Shown in pieces: positions 1-11,246 of a DNA stretch of 46,677 nt. Position numbers and translations under genes: made by a program. Positions within the stretch are counted from its first letter, which is position 1. Every line of letters starts with the position of its first letter. The stretch comes from Flavobacterium bizetiae (lineage in GTDB: Bacteria; Bacteroidota; Bacteroidia; Flavobacteriales; Flavobacteriaceae), in assembly GCF_902804475.1 (NCBI RefSeq), contig NZ_CADCSU010000079.1:1-46677 (forward strand), in the 5' to 3' direction. Below the pieces are notes generated by a model. The model ran no database searches and was not told where the DNA came from. It worked only from the letters and a program-made list of their open reading frames with translations.

Positions 1-170
1 ATATATACTTTTTCACTATTCAAAAATGAATAAAAGAATATTTTACAAAAACAATAAGTGCAATATAAAGGGAGAATAAAATAAAATTATGTATTATTAC
101 TGATAAAAAACAAAGATTAACCAATGTATTTAAGTAATAGTTGAATAAACTGGTAGGCAAAATTTAGAAA

Positions 171-194
171 TACCAAATCGATTTAGTATGTTTG
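171..194 (+). promoter_or_regulatory. Promoter with LacI-type operator before the GH2 beta-galactosidase gene
   Basis: The near-palindrome TACCAAATCGATTTAGTA (171-188) matches the susC operator at 15 of 18 positions and keeps the central CG. Its last two bases are the first two of TATGTTTG (187-194), which fits the Bacteroidota -7 consensus TAnnTTTG. The two-base overlap is the same as at the two perfect operators at 24.3 and 28.6 kb. Transcription would start near 200, leaving a leader of about 50 nt. Binding by the LacI protein encoded at 24629-25654 is inferred. Confidence 0.6.
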
Positions 195-233
195 CAGTAA
201 TTTAATAATTTTCTAAACCAAAACTATTACTAA

Positions 234-3446
<3,213 letters not shown>

Positions 3447-3482
3447 AAGCCTGATCTTTCCGCTTTAAAAAGCATCCAAAAT

Positions 3483-3521
3483 AAAAAAGCATTAGTAAAT
3501 ATAAATTACTAATGCTTTTTT
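3483..3521. terminator. Bidirectional terminator between the GH2 and GH78 genes
   Basis: A 16-bp perfect inverted repeat (arms 3483-3498 and 3506-3521, core AGCATTAGTAA) is flanked by A-runs on one side and T-runs on the other. It therefore looks like an intrinsic terminator in both directions. It sits between the convergent stop codons of the beta-galactosidase and alpha-rhamnosidase genes. Confidence 0.85.
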
Positions 3522-3543
3522 TTATTTCAATGTAATGAAGGTT

Positions 3544-6246
3544 TTATTCCTGATTAATTTTAAAAGAATACGAACCTGATTTCAGGTGAATTACTTTATA
3601 CAATCCTTCGTTGATAATGTTGATGTCTTTTGAATTGCAACTAAAAGTTTTGTCTTTTTCTAAATAAAAACTCGCGCTGGAGTTGGGCGGAACCACCACA
3701 TTATAAAGTATTTCTTTGTTTTCTTTTTTCCAGTTCGAGACAATTTTCCCATAAGGAGAACTATGTTCAGACTCAAAATAAGTAAGATCTTTAACAAAAT
3801 TTGGTTTTAAAATAATATGCTTAAAACCAGGCTGATTTTCATCCGGAAAAATTCCGCCCAATCCTTTGTACATCCACGCTCCTATTTCTCCAAACATAAT
3901 ATGATTCATCGAAGCATCATTTTTCTCGACATTCAATGGCCAATTTTCAAACAAAGTCGTGGCGCCGTTTTTTATCCAATAACCCCAGGACGGAAAATCT
4001 TCCTGAGAAGCAATTTTATAAGCAGCATCGGCATAACCATTTTCGCTCAATGCATTCAGCAAAGACTTTGTGCCCAATAAACCAACGTCAAGATGAAAAT
4101 TAGTTTCCTGTACTTTTTTGTATAAATTATCGGCTACTTTTTGCTTAAATTCATCAGGAACCAATCCCCAATACAACGGACCGGACAATTCGGTTTGTGT
4201 GCCGCTGCAGTATAAACTTGTAGTTGAATTAAAAAATTCTTTATTGAATGCTGTTTTAATTTTTTCTCCCAATTTAAAATAATGTTCCGCATCGCTGGTG
4301 TTTCCTAATAGTTTTGCTGTCTTCGCTAAAATCATCACATCAGTATAATAATACATCGTCGAAGTTAGCGGTTTAGAACTTACGGTTTTTACAGGAACCC
4401 AATCTCCTAATCCCCAATCTGTAATCCCGCCTGGATATTTCTTATCAATTAAATCTACATACTTTTTTATGTTGGGATATATTTTAGTCAGCAAACTGGC
4501 GTCGCCGTAAAACTCATATATTTTCCGCGGAATAATAGCAATCGAACTTGTCCAGTCCGGACCAGTTGCAAATTCATATCCAAATGCTCCCGGATTAGGA
4601 ACAATGTTCGAAATTCCTCCGTCCGGTTGTTGCTCGTCCTGATGGTCAGCAAGCCATTTTTCGTAAATCGTGATTCCGTCAAAATTGTATAATCCCGTTT
4701 CTATATTCGTGTGTGCATCTCCTGTCCAACCATTCTTTTCGCGTTGCGGACAATCTGTTGGATAACCAAATAAATTAGCCAGATAGCTGCTGTTTGTCGC
4801 TTCCCAAATCTTATTAAAAACCGAATTCGAGGTTTTAATTTTCCCAATAGCAGGAACATCGCTGTGCATTTCGAGCGCCAAAATACAATCATACTTCAAT
4901 TTAAAAGGGCGACTTGAAGTAACTTCTACAAATTGAAATCCTTTATAATTAAATTTTGGAGAGAAGCTTTCCTTATCATTTCCTTTTACAATAAAAATAT
5001 CCGTCTGAAAAGGATCTGAATTATCAGTTGGTCTGTAATGCAAATCGATATTCGAAAGATCAACTATCCCGTTTTTATACAAACGTTCCGCATGTTTTAT
5101 TCTAAAAACAGTTCCCGCGACAGCATTTTTTATCGAAAAACGAACAGTCCCTGCAATATTTCTTGGGAAAGAAAACACAGTCAAAGTATCGTTTACACGA
5201 TTGATTTTGGTAGGTTTTAACTCAGCCACCACTTTAATAGGATGCAATTGCTGCGACACCAATTTTGATGATGGCGCTTTTACAACTATTGCTTTATTCC
5301 AGTTACTATCATTAAAATCAGGTTTGTTCCAGTTGGCAATTTCTTTACGCGCATCATAATGCTCGCCCGTGTAAATACTATTAAAAATAACCGGACTATC
5401 CGCTGTTTTCCAACTTTCATCTGTTACAATTGTTTCCGTCGAATTATCAGCATACGTAATTCTGATATTCACCAGACAACGAGGTCGGTTCCTCCAAATT
5501 GTTTTATCAAAATGCCAAACAGCCGTCGATTGGTGATTGTACCAGCCGTTTCCTAACAAAATACAAAAAGCATTTTTTCCCTTTTGCAAATCGGCCGTGA
5601 TGTCTAATGTGGCGTACAAATTACGACTGTCGTATTTCGTAAACATAGGATCAAGCATTCGGTTTCCTGCTTTTTTTCCGTTCACATAAAATTCGTACAA
5701 TCCGCCGGCGGTAACATAAACACGGGCTTCTTTGATCATTTTTGTTGTCGTAATTTCTTTTCTGAAATAAGGAGCCGGTTTGTAATTCTTATCATGAGAA
5801 TCAGAAATCCAACTTCCTTTCCAGTCGCTCGATTGCATCATGGCAGTTTCAAAACGCTGAATCTTCGAAATTCTCATTTTGCCATTTTCATCCCAAACTT
5901 TTACTCTCCAAAAATAAGTAGTAAACGATTGTAGAGTCATTCCTTTATAAGAAACTAAAATAGCGTCCGAAAGCACTTTTCCAGTATTCCACACCGTTGC
6001 TTTTCCTTGTGTTAAAGCATTAGCGTCTGTTGCAATTTCTATCTGATAAGCCGTTTGCGCTACATTGTGTCCACTTCCATTCAATTGCCACGAAAGTCTT
6101 GGTTCTGGCACATCAATCCCTAATGGATCAACCAAATGTTCGCACTTAAGATTTACCGGTGCCTGACAATATCCTGCTACATTCATCAATAGAAAAAGGA
6201 AAAACAGGCAAATTGTTTTACTATTTTTTTTATGTTGTATAATCAT
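3544..6246 (-). CDS. GH78 alpha-L-rhamnosidase
   Basis: Inverting exo-enzyme that removes terminal alpha-L-rhamnose. A Sec signal peptide ends near residue 29 (GYCQA). The order fits the Bac_rhamnosid family: N-terminal Ig-like domain (about 30-135), beta-sandwich with WISD start (about 145-340), a second sandwich, and an (alpha/alpha)6 barrel from about 465. The diagnostic motif DCPQREKNGWTGD lies at 498-510 and aligns with the Asp-Glu-Asp triad of the Bacillus RhaB enzyme, making E503 the expected general acid. The length of 900 aa is normal. The repeat-filled gap upstream (6247-6995) separates it from the GH97 gene, so it probably has its own transcript. No LacI-type operator is seen before it. 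Confidence 0.93.
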   Translation of the reverse strand: MIIQHKKNSKTICLFFLFLLMNVAGYCQAPVNLKCEHLVDPLGIDVPEPRLSWQLNGSGHNVAQTAYQIEIATDANALTQGKATVWNTGKVLSDAILVSYKGMTLQSFTTYFWRVKVWDENGKMRISKIQRFETAMMQSSDWKGSWISDSHDKNYKPAPYFRKEITTTKMIKEARVYVTAGGLYEFYVNGKKAGNRMLDPMFTKYDSRNLYATLDITADLQKGKNAFCILLGNGWYNHQSTAVWHFDKTIWRNRPRCLVNIRITYADNSTETIVTDESWKTADSPVIFNSIYTGEHYDARKEIANWNKPDFNDSNWNKAIVVKAPSSKLVSQQLHPIKVVAELKPTKINRVNDTLTVFSFPRNIAGTVRFSIKNAVAGTVFRIKHAERLYKNGIVDLSNIDLHYRPTDNSDPFQTDIFIVKGNDKESFSPKFNYKGFQFVEVTSSRPFKLKYDCILALEMHSDVPAIGKIKTSNSVFNKIWEATNSSYLANLFGYPTDCPQREKNGWTGDAHTNIETGLYNFDGITIYEKWLADHQDEQQPDGGISNIVPNPGAFGYEFATGPDWTSSIAIIPRKIYEFYGDASLLTKIYPNIKKYVDLIDKKYPGGITDWGLGDWVPVKTVSSKPLTSTMYYYTDVMILAKTAKLLGNTSDAEHYFKLGEKIKTAFNKEFFNSTTSLYCSGTQTELSGPLYWGLVPDEFKQKVADNLYKKVQETNFHLDVGLLGTKSLLNALSENGYADAAYKIASQEDFPSWGYWIKNGATTLFENWPLNVEKNDASMNHIMFGEIGAWMYKGLGGIFPDENQPGFKHIILKPNFVKDLTYFESEHSSPYGKIVSNWKKENKEILYNVVVPPNSSASFYLEKDKTFSCNSKDINIINEGLYKVIHLKSGSYSFKINQE

Positions 6247-6300
6247 TAGATTTTATTTTTTAATATTTTGAATTGGCTTGTAAAAGCAAATCATTTTTTT

Positions 6301-6420
6301 TAGGAGCTAATCCCGCACCCGAGCCTGAAAGAGCGAACTGGCGAAGCAATCCGTTCCAATCTTTTTATTTTTTAAAGAAAAAAACAAAAAGGATTTCCAC
6401 TTTTATCGGGGCTAGGGCAA
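6301..6420. repeat. Dispersed repeat A, copy 1
   Basis: It begins TAGGAGCTAATCCCGC and ends TATCGGGGCTAGGGCAA. The same ends flank a shorter copy at 25801-25885. The middle differs: here an A/T-rich pseudo-stem (CTTTTTATTTTTTAAAG...AAAAAGG) replaces the GC-rich stem of copy 2. The two ends are partly complementary (CTAATCCCG against CGGGGCTAG), so the unit could fold on itself. It is non-coding as far as I can see. Confidence 0.7.
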
Positions 6421-6508
6421 TTGTTTTCATAAGAACTTTTTTTGTCACTCTGAGGAACCAAGAATCAAACTTGGGATTCGACCATCATAATCAAAACTAA
6501 TTTGAATA

Positions 6509-6560
6509 TTGCACGCAGATGACACGGATTCGCTTCGCGAAAACGCAGATTTGCAAAGAT
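6509..6560. repeat. Short repeat with ACGCAGAT boxes
   Basis: Two ACGCAGAT boxes flank the inverted repeat TTCGCTTCGCGAA. This resembles short intergenic repeats known from memory in Flavobacterium genomes. Only one copy is in the window, so its repeat status rests on recall. It lies between repeat A and the GTCATCC elements. Confidence 0.35.
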
Positions 6561-6592
6561 TTTTTATTTTCTCACAAAGTAAACATAATCTT

Positions 6593-6690
6593 GTCATCCC
6601 GAGGAACGAGGGATCTCACAAGAAACTCGACAAAGATTGGCGAATACCTGAACAGAAATACTAGTGTGATCTCTCATTCGTCGAGATAAC
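6593..6690. repeat. MITE-like repeat B, copy 1 (diverged ends)
   Basis: The left arm starts GTCATCCCGAGGAACG. The right arm, ending TCGAGATAAC, is a diverged reverse complement of it. The unit is about 98 bp, non-coding, and close in size to the intact copy at 6784-6883. The interior includes CTCGACAAAGATTGGC, which is also found in the copy at 25917-26026. Confidence 0.7.
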
Positions 6691-6724
6691 AAACTTTGTG
6701 GTTACTCATTCATTGAGTCTTTTT

Positions 6725-6751
6725 GTCATCCTTAGGGACGAAGGATCACAA
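6725..6751. repeat. Partial repeat B
   Basis: GTCATCCTTAGGGACGAAGG resembles the left arm of repeat B. No clear right arm follows before the next copy at 6784, so it looks like a solitary or decayed end. A further weak match (GTCACTCTGAGGAACC) starts at about 6445. Confidence 0.5.
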
Positions 6752-6783
6752 TCTTTTTGGTTACTTACTGATTAAGAGTTTTT

Positions 6784-6883
6784 GTCATCCCGAGGAACGA
6801 GGGATCTTCATGAGAAATTCCACAATCAAAATCACCAATCTTGGTAGAGCTACTGGCGGAGATCCCTCGTTCCTCGGGATGAC
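6784..6883. repeat. MITE-like repeat B, copy 2 (perfect terminal inverted repeats)
   Basis: A 100-bp unit with perfect 23-bp terminal inverted repeats. The left arm is 6784-6806, starting GTCATCCCGAGGAACG; the right arm is 6861-6883, ending CGTTCCTCGGGATGAC. It encodes nothing recognisable. The structure is that of a miniature inverted-repeat element or of a large REP-like hairpin. Confidence 0.8.
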
Positions 6884-6910
6884 AAACTTTGTCGTTGCTT
6901 TCTATATAAA

Positions 6911-6928
6911 CTCCAGCTAAAGCTGGAG
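6911..6928. terminator. Small GC-rich hairpin downstream of the GH97 gene
   Basis: CTCCAGCT-AA-AGCTGGAG is a perfect 8-bp stem with a 2-nt spacer, 68 bp past the GH97 stop codon. No strong U-tract follows on the minus strand. It may be a terminator or another member of the intergenic repeats in this gap. Confidence 0.4.
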
Positions 6929-6995
6929 CCTATTCAACAAAAACTATGCGGGATAAAACACAAAACGATTATATTTTAAAGAATTACGTCAAACC

Positions 6996-8957
6996 CTAAA
7001 TCTCTTCTAAAACTGCTGCCCATCCTCCATTTTTAACCATTTTCACATCAATACCATCTTTGTTTGTAATGGTGTAATTCTTCTTTCTATAATCCATTGC
7101 CTGATATCCTGCGTTAATGCCGTCTTCAAACGTGGTTACTTTATAGGTTTTTCCGGCTTTTAGAAAATCTAAATTCAGTTTAAAGTTTCGTTGTTTTTCG
7201 GCATTGTTGGTTATTCCGCCAATAAACCATTTTGTTCCTTTTCTTTTGGCAACAATGGCGTATTGTCCCGCTTTGGCTTCTAATGCTTTGGTTTCATCCC
7301 AAGTCGTAGGAACCGAAGTGATAAAATCAGTACATTCTTTCTCACGGTAATAATTGGTTGGATTATCTGCCAGCATTTGCAAACCGCTTTCGAAAACAAC
7401 AAACAAAGCAAGCTGATAAGCTCTTGTACCAATACTTGCCGAATTTGGTCTTTCAGATCTGTATACTTCCGGCTGCATGCTAATCATCGCGCCCGGCGTA
7501 TAATCCATTGGGCCAACGGCATTTCGCATAAAAGGCAGGTACAAACTGTTGTCCGGTTTACAGCCGTCCATTTGTTCCATTCCTCTTACTCCTTCGTACG
7601 AAATTAAATTTGGATATTTGTATTCTAAACCTGCAGGCTTAAAGGCGCCATGAAAATCTACCAATATTTGATGCTTTGCTGCTTCTTTGGCTACATTTTC
7701 GTAATAATTGACCATTACCTGATCACTTCGATCCATGAAATCAATTTTTACACCTGCAATTCCCCATTCTTTAAAGGTTTTAAAAACGCCCATATTTTTA
7801 TCGACAGTAAGCCAGGTCAGCCACAATACGATACCCACATTTTTTTCTTTACCATATTTAATGAGCTCATGAACATTCACATTCGGATTTGGCGAATACG
7901 GATCTTCTGTACTATTGGCCCAGCCTTCATCCATAATGATATACTTTATACCAAATTTCGAAGCAAAATCAATATAATATTTATAGGTATCCAGATTATA
8001 ACCAGACACAAAGTTCACATCTGGACCGTAAGGCGTTGCGCCGTTCCACCATTCCCAGCTGGCTTGTCCGGGTTTTATCCATGAAGTATCTTTTAGTTCG
8101 CTTTTTGGAGCGAGTTTCAAAGTCATTGTATTTTCTATAAGCTGCTTGTCATTTTTAGTAATCACAAAATAACGCCACGGAAAATTTCTTGTTCCTTTGG
8201 TCTTGGCAATATAATTGGCTTCTTTCAAAATTTTAAGACTTCGGTCTCCATCAGGGCCAAATTCTAAAGGTGTTTTAGGAAATACGGCAGTAATGCTTTT
8301 TCCCGTTCCTTTTAAAAACATACAAGGATAATCCGAAAGGTCAGATTCGCTTATTAATATCTTGTATTGCTTTTGCGAATCGGCCAAAACAGGAAGTACA
8401 GACATTTTATCAGAAGGTTTCCAATCTTTTACCGTTGTTTGCGAATAAGCTTCTTCATAAGCCGTTTTAAAACCTCCAGGTTGTTGCACATGCAACAGAT
8501 AATTATCCGGAAAATTAACAGCGAAATCTTCGTTTAACACTTCGATTTCTCCTTTTTTAGACGTTATGAATCGATAAGATATTCCGTCATCAAAAGCGCG
8601 AAACTCTATTGCATAATCTCCTTTAAAATTCAATACCAAATAATTGTATTGATTAGAAACAGTTGAAAACTTAAGCGGAACAACGGGTTTAATTTCCTCT
8701 TTTACTTTTCCGGTTTTACTTCCTGTTATTTTCGGATTTAATCCTAAAGTTTCATTTTTAAGGATTAATGCCAGATGATTTTTGGCGGCTATTTCTTCGT
8801 TTTGGATATTGATCGAATAATAGATTTTATCTTCTAAAGCAACCGAAACTTTTATTTCTCCGTTTGGTGAAAGGAGTTCGAACTTTTTTTGCTGAGAATA
8901 TGCAGTAAAAATTCCCAACAATAAAAACAGGCATGTTACTAATTTAATTGTCTTCAT
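6996..8957 (-). CDS. GH97 retaining alpha-glycosidase, probably alpha-galactosidase
   Basis: Secreted or periplasmic GH97 enzyme. A Sec signal occupies 1-21 (FTAYSQ). The N-terminal beta-super-sandwich spans about 25-290 and the (beta/alpha)8 barrel about 295-560, followed by a C-terminal beta domain. GH97 contains inverting alpha-glucosidases (SusB type) and retaining alpha-galactosidases (BtGH97b type). This protein has GVKIDFMDR with D406 where the retaining enzymes have their nucleophile, and YEGVRGME with E455 (expected calcium ligand) and E461 (expected acid/base). The D406-E461 spacing of 55 equals the 415-470 spacing I recall for BtGH97b. It is separated from the upstream GH92 by 77 bp containing a hairpin. 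Family is certain; linkage is inferred. Confidence 0.9.
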   Translation of the reverse strand: MKTIKLVTCLFLLLGIFTAYSQQKKFELLSPNGEIKVSVALEDKIYYSINIQNEEIAAKNHLALILKNETLGLNPKITGSKTGKVKEEIKPVVPLKFSTVSNQYNYLVLNFKGDYAIEFRAFDDGISYRFITSKKGEIEVLNEDFAVNFPDNYLLHVQQPGGFKTAYEEAYSQTTVKDWKPSDKMSVLPVLADSQKQYKILISESDLSDYPCMFLKGTGKSITAVFPKTPLEFGPDGDRSLKILKEANYIAKTKGTRNFPWRYFVITKNDKQLIENTMTLKLAPKSELKDTSWIKPGQASWEWWNGATPYGPDVNFVSGYNLDTYKYYIDFASKFGIKYIIMDEGWANSTEDPYSPNPNVNVHELIKYGKEKNVGIVLWLTWLTVDKNMGVFKTFKEWGIAGVKIDFMDRSDQVMVNYYENVAKEAAKHQILVDFHGAFKPAGLEYKYPNLISYEGVRGMEQMDGCKPDNSLYLPFMRNAVGPMDYTPGAMISMQPEVYRSERPNSASIGTRAYQLALFVVFESGLQMLADNPTNYYREKECTDFITSVPTTWDETKALEAKAGQYAIVAKRKGTKWFIGGITNNAEKQRNFKLNLDFLKAGKTYKVTTFEDGINAGYQAMDYRKKNYTITNKDGIDVKMVKNGGWAAVLEEI

Positions 8958-8980
8958 TTAAAATTGTTTTTATATAAACA

Positions 8981-9001
8981 ACGTCCCAAAAAAAGGGACG
9001 T
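8981..9001 (-). terminator. Hairpin after the PUL operon (GH92 to GH97 junction)
   Basis: ACGTCCC-A7-GGGACGT forms a perfect 7-bp stem just past the GH92 stop at 9035. On the minus strand it is followed by TGTTTATATAAAAA rather than a clean U-run, so termination may be partial. It probably marks the end of the main susC-led transcript or lowers GH97 expression. Confidence 0.55.
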
Positions 9002-9034
9002 CATTTTAATTTATACTTTACAAAGGCATTCTTA

Positions 9035-11215
9035 TTATTTCGTTATAACTTGTATGTCTCCACCATTTTTAAACAAATCGTGAGAGATAAAATAGCCATC
9101 GATTTTAGCACCGTTTACTTTTATGGTTTCCAGATTTCTTTTCCCATTCGGGTTTTTGATGGTTACTTTTTTGCCTGCCGGTGTTGTCCATGATACTTCT
9201 TTAAAAATAGGAACGGTTACAATATATTCAGGATCGGCAGGAGATAACGGGTAAAGTCCCAGTGCACCAAACACGTACCAGGACGACATTTCGCCCGCAT
9301 CATCCATACCGGACATGGCTAGTTTTTCAGGCCCGATTCCGTACATTGTTTCTAATATTTCGTCGATTCTTTTTTGTGATTTCTCTGGTTTATTTACAAA
9401 ATAATACGAAAACGGAGCTTCGTGATCCGGTTGGTTACCGTGACAATATTGCCCGATAAAACCTGATATATTCCATGCAATATATTTAGGATTCCATGGT
9501 TTTGTAAAGAATTCATCAAGCTTGGCTTCAAAAGGTTTGTCGCCTCCATAAAGTTTAACCAATCCCGGCATATCATGCGGCGCAAAGAAGGATAATTGCC
9601 ATGCGTTTGCTTCTCTGTACATGTATTCATAATACGGAAACTCAGGATTAAATGGCGTCACCCATTTTCCATCTGCCAGTTTACCTCTCATAAAAGTGGT
9701 CGATTTATCAAACACATTGGCGTAATTTTTAGAACGTTTTACCAAATCATTATAATGTTCTGTATCATTTAGTTCTTTGGCTAATAATGCCAATGCATGA
9801 TCGTCATAAGCATATTCCAGCGTTTTGGTAACGCCTGCATTTCCTTTCGTTTCTACTACAGGATTTTTGATATCCTGTTCCGGAACATACCCTTTTACAA
9901 TATATTCTGCGATGTGTGGTCTTGTTCCGCCTTCTTTATAAGCGTTGTTTAGTAATAGTTCGTATGCTTTTTTAACGTCGTACTTTCTAATTCCTCTCAT
10001 ATAAGATCCTGCAATAAATGATGCAGCATGATCTCCGTGAAAGAATGTTGGCATAAAACCTTTAATTTCTCCTTCATTGATCATCGAACTGATAATATCG
10101 CTGGTTTCATCTGGTGAAAAAATACTCAATAAAACCAGTTTATTTCTGTAATCATCCCACAATGAAGGAAGTGTGTAATAGTGATAGTTTTCTTTTCGAA
10201 CTTTTCCTGCTTCGTCTGTAAATTGTCCGTTTACGTCACTTCGCAAAGCCGGCCATAAAAACGATCTGTACAACATGCTGTAGAACATTACATTTTGTTG
10301 TTCGCTTCCTCCTTTTACCTGAATTTTAGACAGCAGGTTTTCCCATTTTGTACTTCCTTCTTCAAAAACTTTGGTCAGGCTTTTTTCGCCTACTTCGGCT
10401 TTTAAGTTTTCGATTGCATTGTCTACACTTACAAAGGACAACGCTATTTTTACTGTTACAGGTTTTGTGTCTCCGTCTTTAATGTTTACCAAAGTATAAC
10501 CGCCGCTTTTGGCAACATCTTTAGTATCTAACTTCTCTATCGGACTGCTTAATGTGGCATAAAAATATATTTTTTCGCCTCCGGTTCTCTGAAAACCGCT
10601 TACGGCATTTGAACCTTCCTGTTTAATCTGCCAGTCGTCTACATGATTATTCGCTTTGCCTAAATCAAAAAGTACTTTTCGGCCTTTGTTGTTTTTAAAC
10701 GTATACTCGTGTACGCCACAACGCAATGTCGAACTTAGTTTTACCTGTACATCATAGTTTTTTAAATACACTTCGTAATAAGCCGGACTTGCTTTTTCCT
10801 GATCATGGATAAAAGATGATTTGTACGGAAATGTAGCTCCGTCCGGAACTGGTAAAAGCGGAATATGACATAGATTCCAATGTCCTTTATTGGTATGGGT
10901 AAAGCCTAAAATTTCAGTGTCTTCGTATTCGTATCCTGCACCTGATCTGTATTTTGTCATTGGGCTTAACTGTACCATTGCATTGGGTACTGATGAACCC
11001 GGAAATACCAATCCTGCCCAAACGCGCATATCTGCCGGTGGTGTGTAGCCTATTATTTTGGTATCTAATAATGGTGCGGTACCAATAAACGGATTGACCA
11101 GTGCTGTATATTTTCCTTTTGCAAGTCCTCCGCCTGATTTTTGAGCTGTCGCATTGAAGCTAAAAATAGACATAGAAAGGGCTGCAAGAACGATATTCTT
11201 GTTGAATTTTATCAT
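9035..11215 (-). CDS. GH92 alpha-mannosidase (divergent)
   Basis: Calcium-dependent inverting exo-alpha-mannosidase family. A Sec signal ends near residue 24 (ATAQ). The N-terminal beta-sandwich covers about 38-280 and the (alpha/alpha)6 domain about 300-720. Visible motifs are LVNPFIGT (39-46), SLWDDYRNK (351-359), EANAWQ with E535 as the expected acid, HGNQP (592-596) and GMDDAGEMSSW (636-646) with D639 aligned to the usual base. Compared with the other GH92 here it has LWDDYR for FWDTFR and GEM for GQT, and it carries Met637 where the other has an Asp. It may therefore act on a different linkage. It lies 31 bp after the GH125 gene and is the last gene before the hairpin at 8981. Confidence 0.88.
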   Translation of the reverse strand: MIKFNKNIVLAALSMSIFSFNATAQKSGGGLAKGKYTALVNPFIGTAPLLDTKIIGYTPPADMRVWAGLVFPGSSVPNAMVQLSPMTKYRSGAGYEYEDTEILGFTHTNKGHWNLCHIPLLPVPDGATFPYKSSFIHDQEKASPAYYEVYLKNYDVQVKLSSTLRCGVHEYTFKNNKGRKVLFDLGKANNHVDDWQIKQEGSNAVSGFQRTGGEKIYFYATLSSPIEKLDTKDVAKSGGYTLVNIKDGDTKPVTVKIALSFVSVDNAIENLKAEVGEKSLTKVFEEGSTKWENLLSKIQVKGGSEQQNVMFYSMLYRSFLWPALRSDVNGQFTDEAGKVRKENYHYYTLPSLWDDYRNKLVLLSIFSPDETSDIISSMINEGEIKGFMPTFFHGDHAASFIAGSYMRGIRKYDVKKAYELLLNNAYKEGGTRPHIAEYIVKGYVPEQDIKNPVVETKGNAGVTKTLEYAYDDHALALLAKELNDTEHYNDLVKRSKNYANVFDKSTTFMRGKLADGKWVTPFNPEFPYYEYMYREANAWQLSFFAPHDMPGLVKLYGGDKPFEAKLDEFFTKPWNPKYIAWNISGFIGQYCHGNQPDHEAPFSYYFVNKPEKSQKRIDEILETMYGIGPEKLAMSGMDDAGEMSSWYVFGALGLYPLSPADPEYIVTVPIFKEVSWTTPAGKKVTIKNPNGKRNLETIKVNGAKIDGYFISHDLFKNGGDIQVITK

Positions 11216-11246
11216 TTTATAAAAAATTAAAACTTGTTATAAATAG

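Noticed and set aside
6273..6500. Small frames in the repeat-filled gap upstream of GH78
   Set aside because: They translate through dispersed repeats A and B. The apparent proteins are by-products of repeat sequence.
7650..8084. 144-aa plus-strand frame inside the GH97 gene
   Set aside because: It lies wholly antisense to a convincing GH97 coding region that includes the catalytic motifs.
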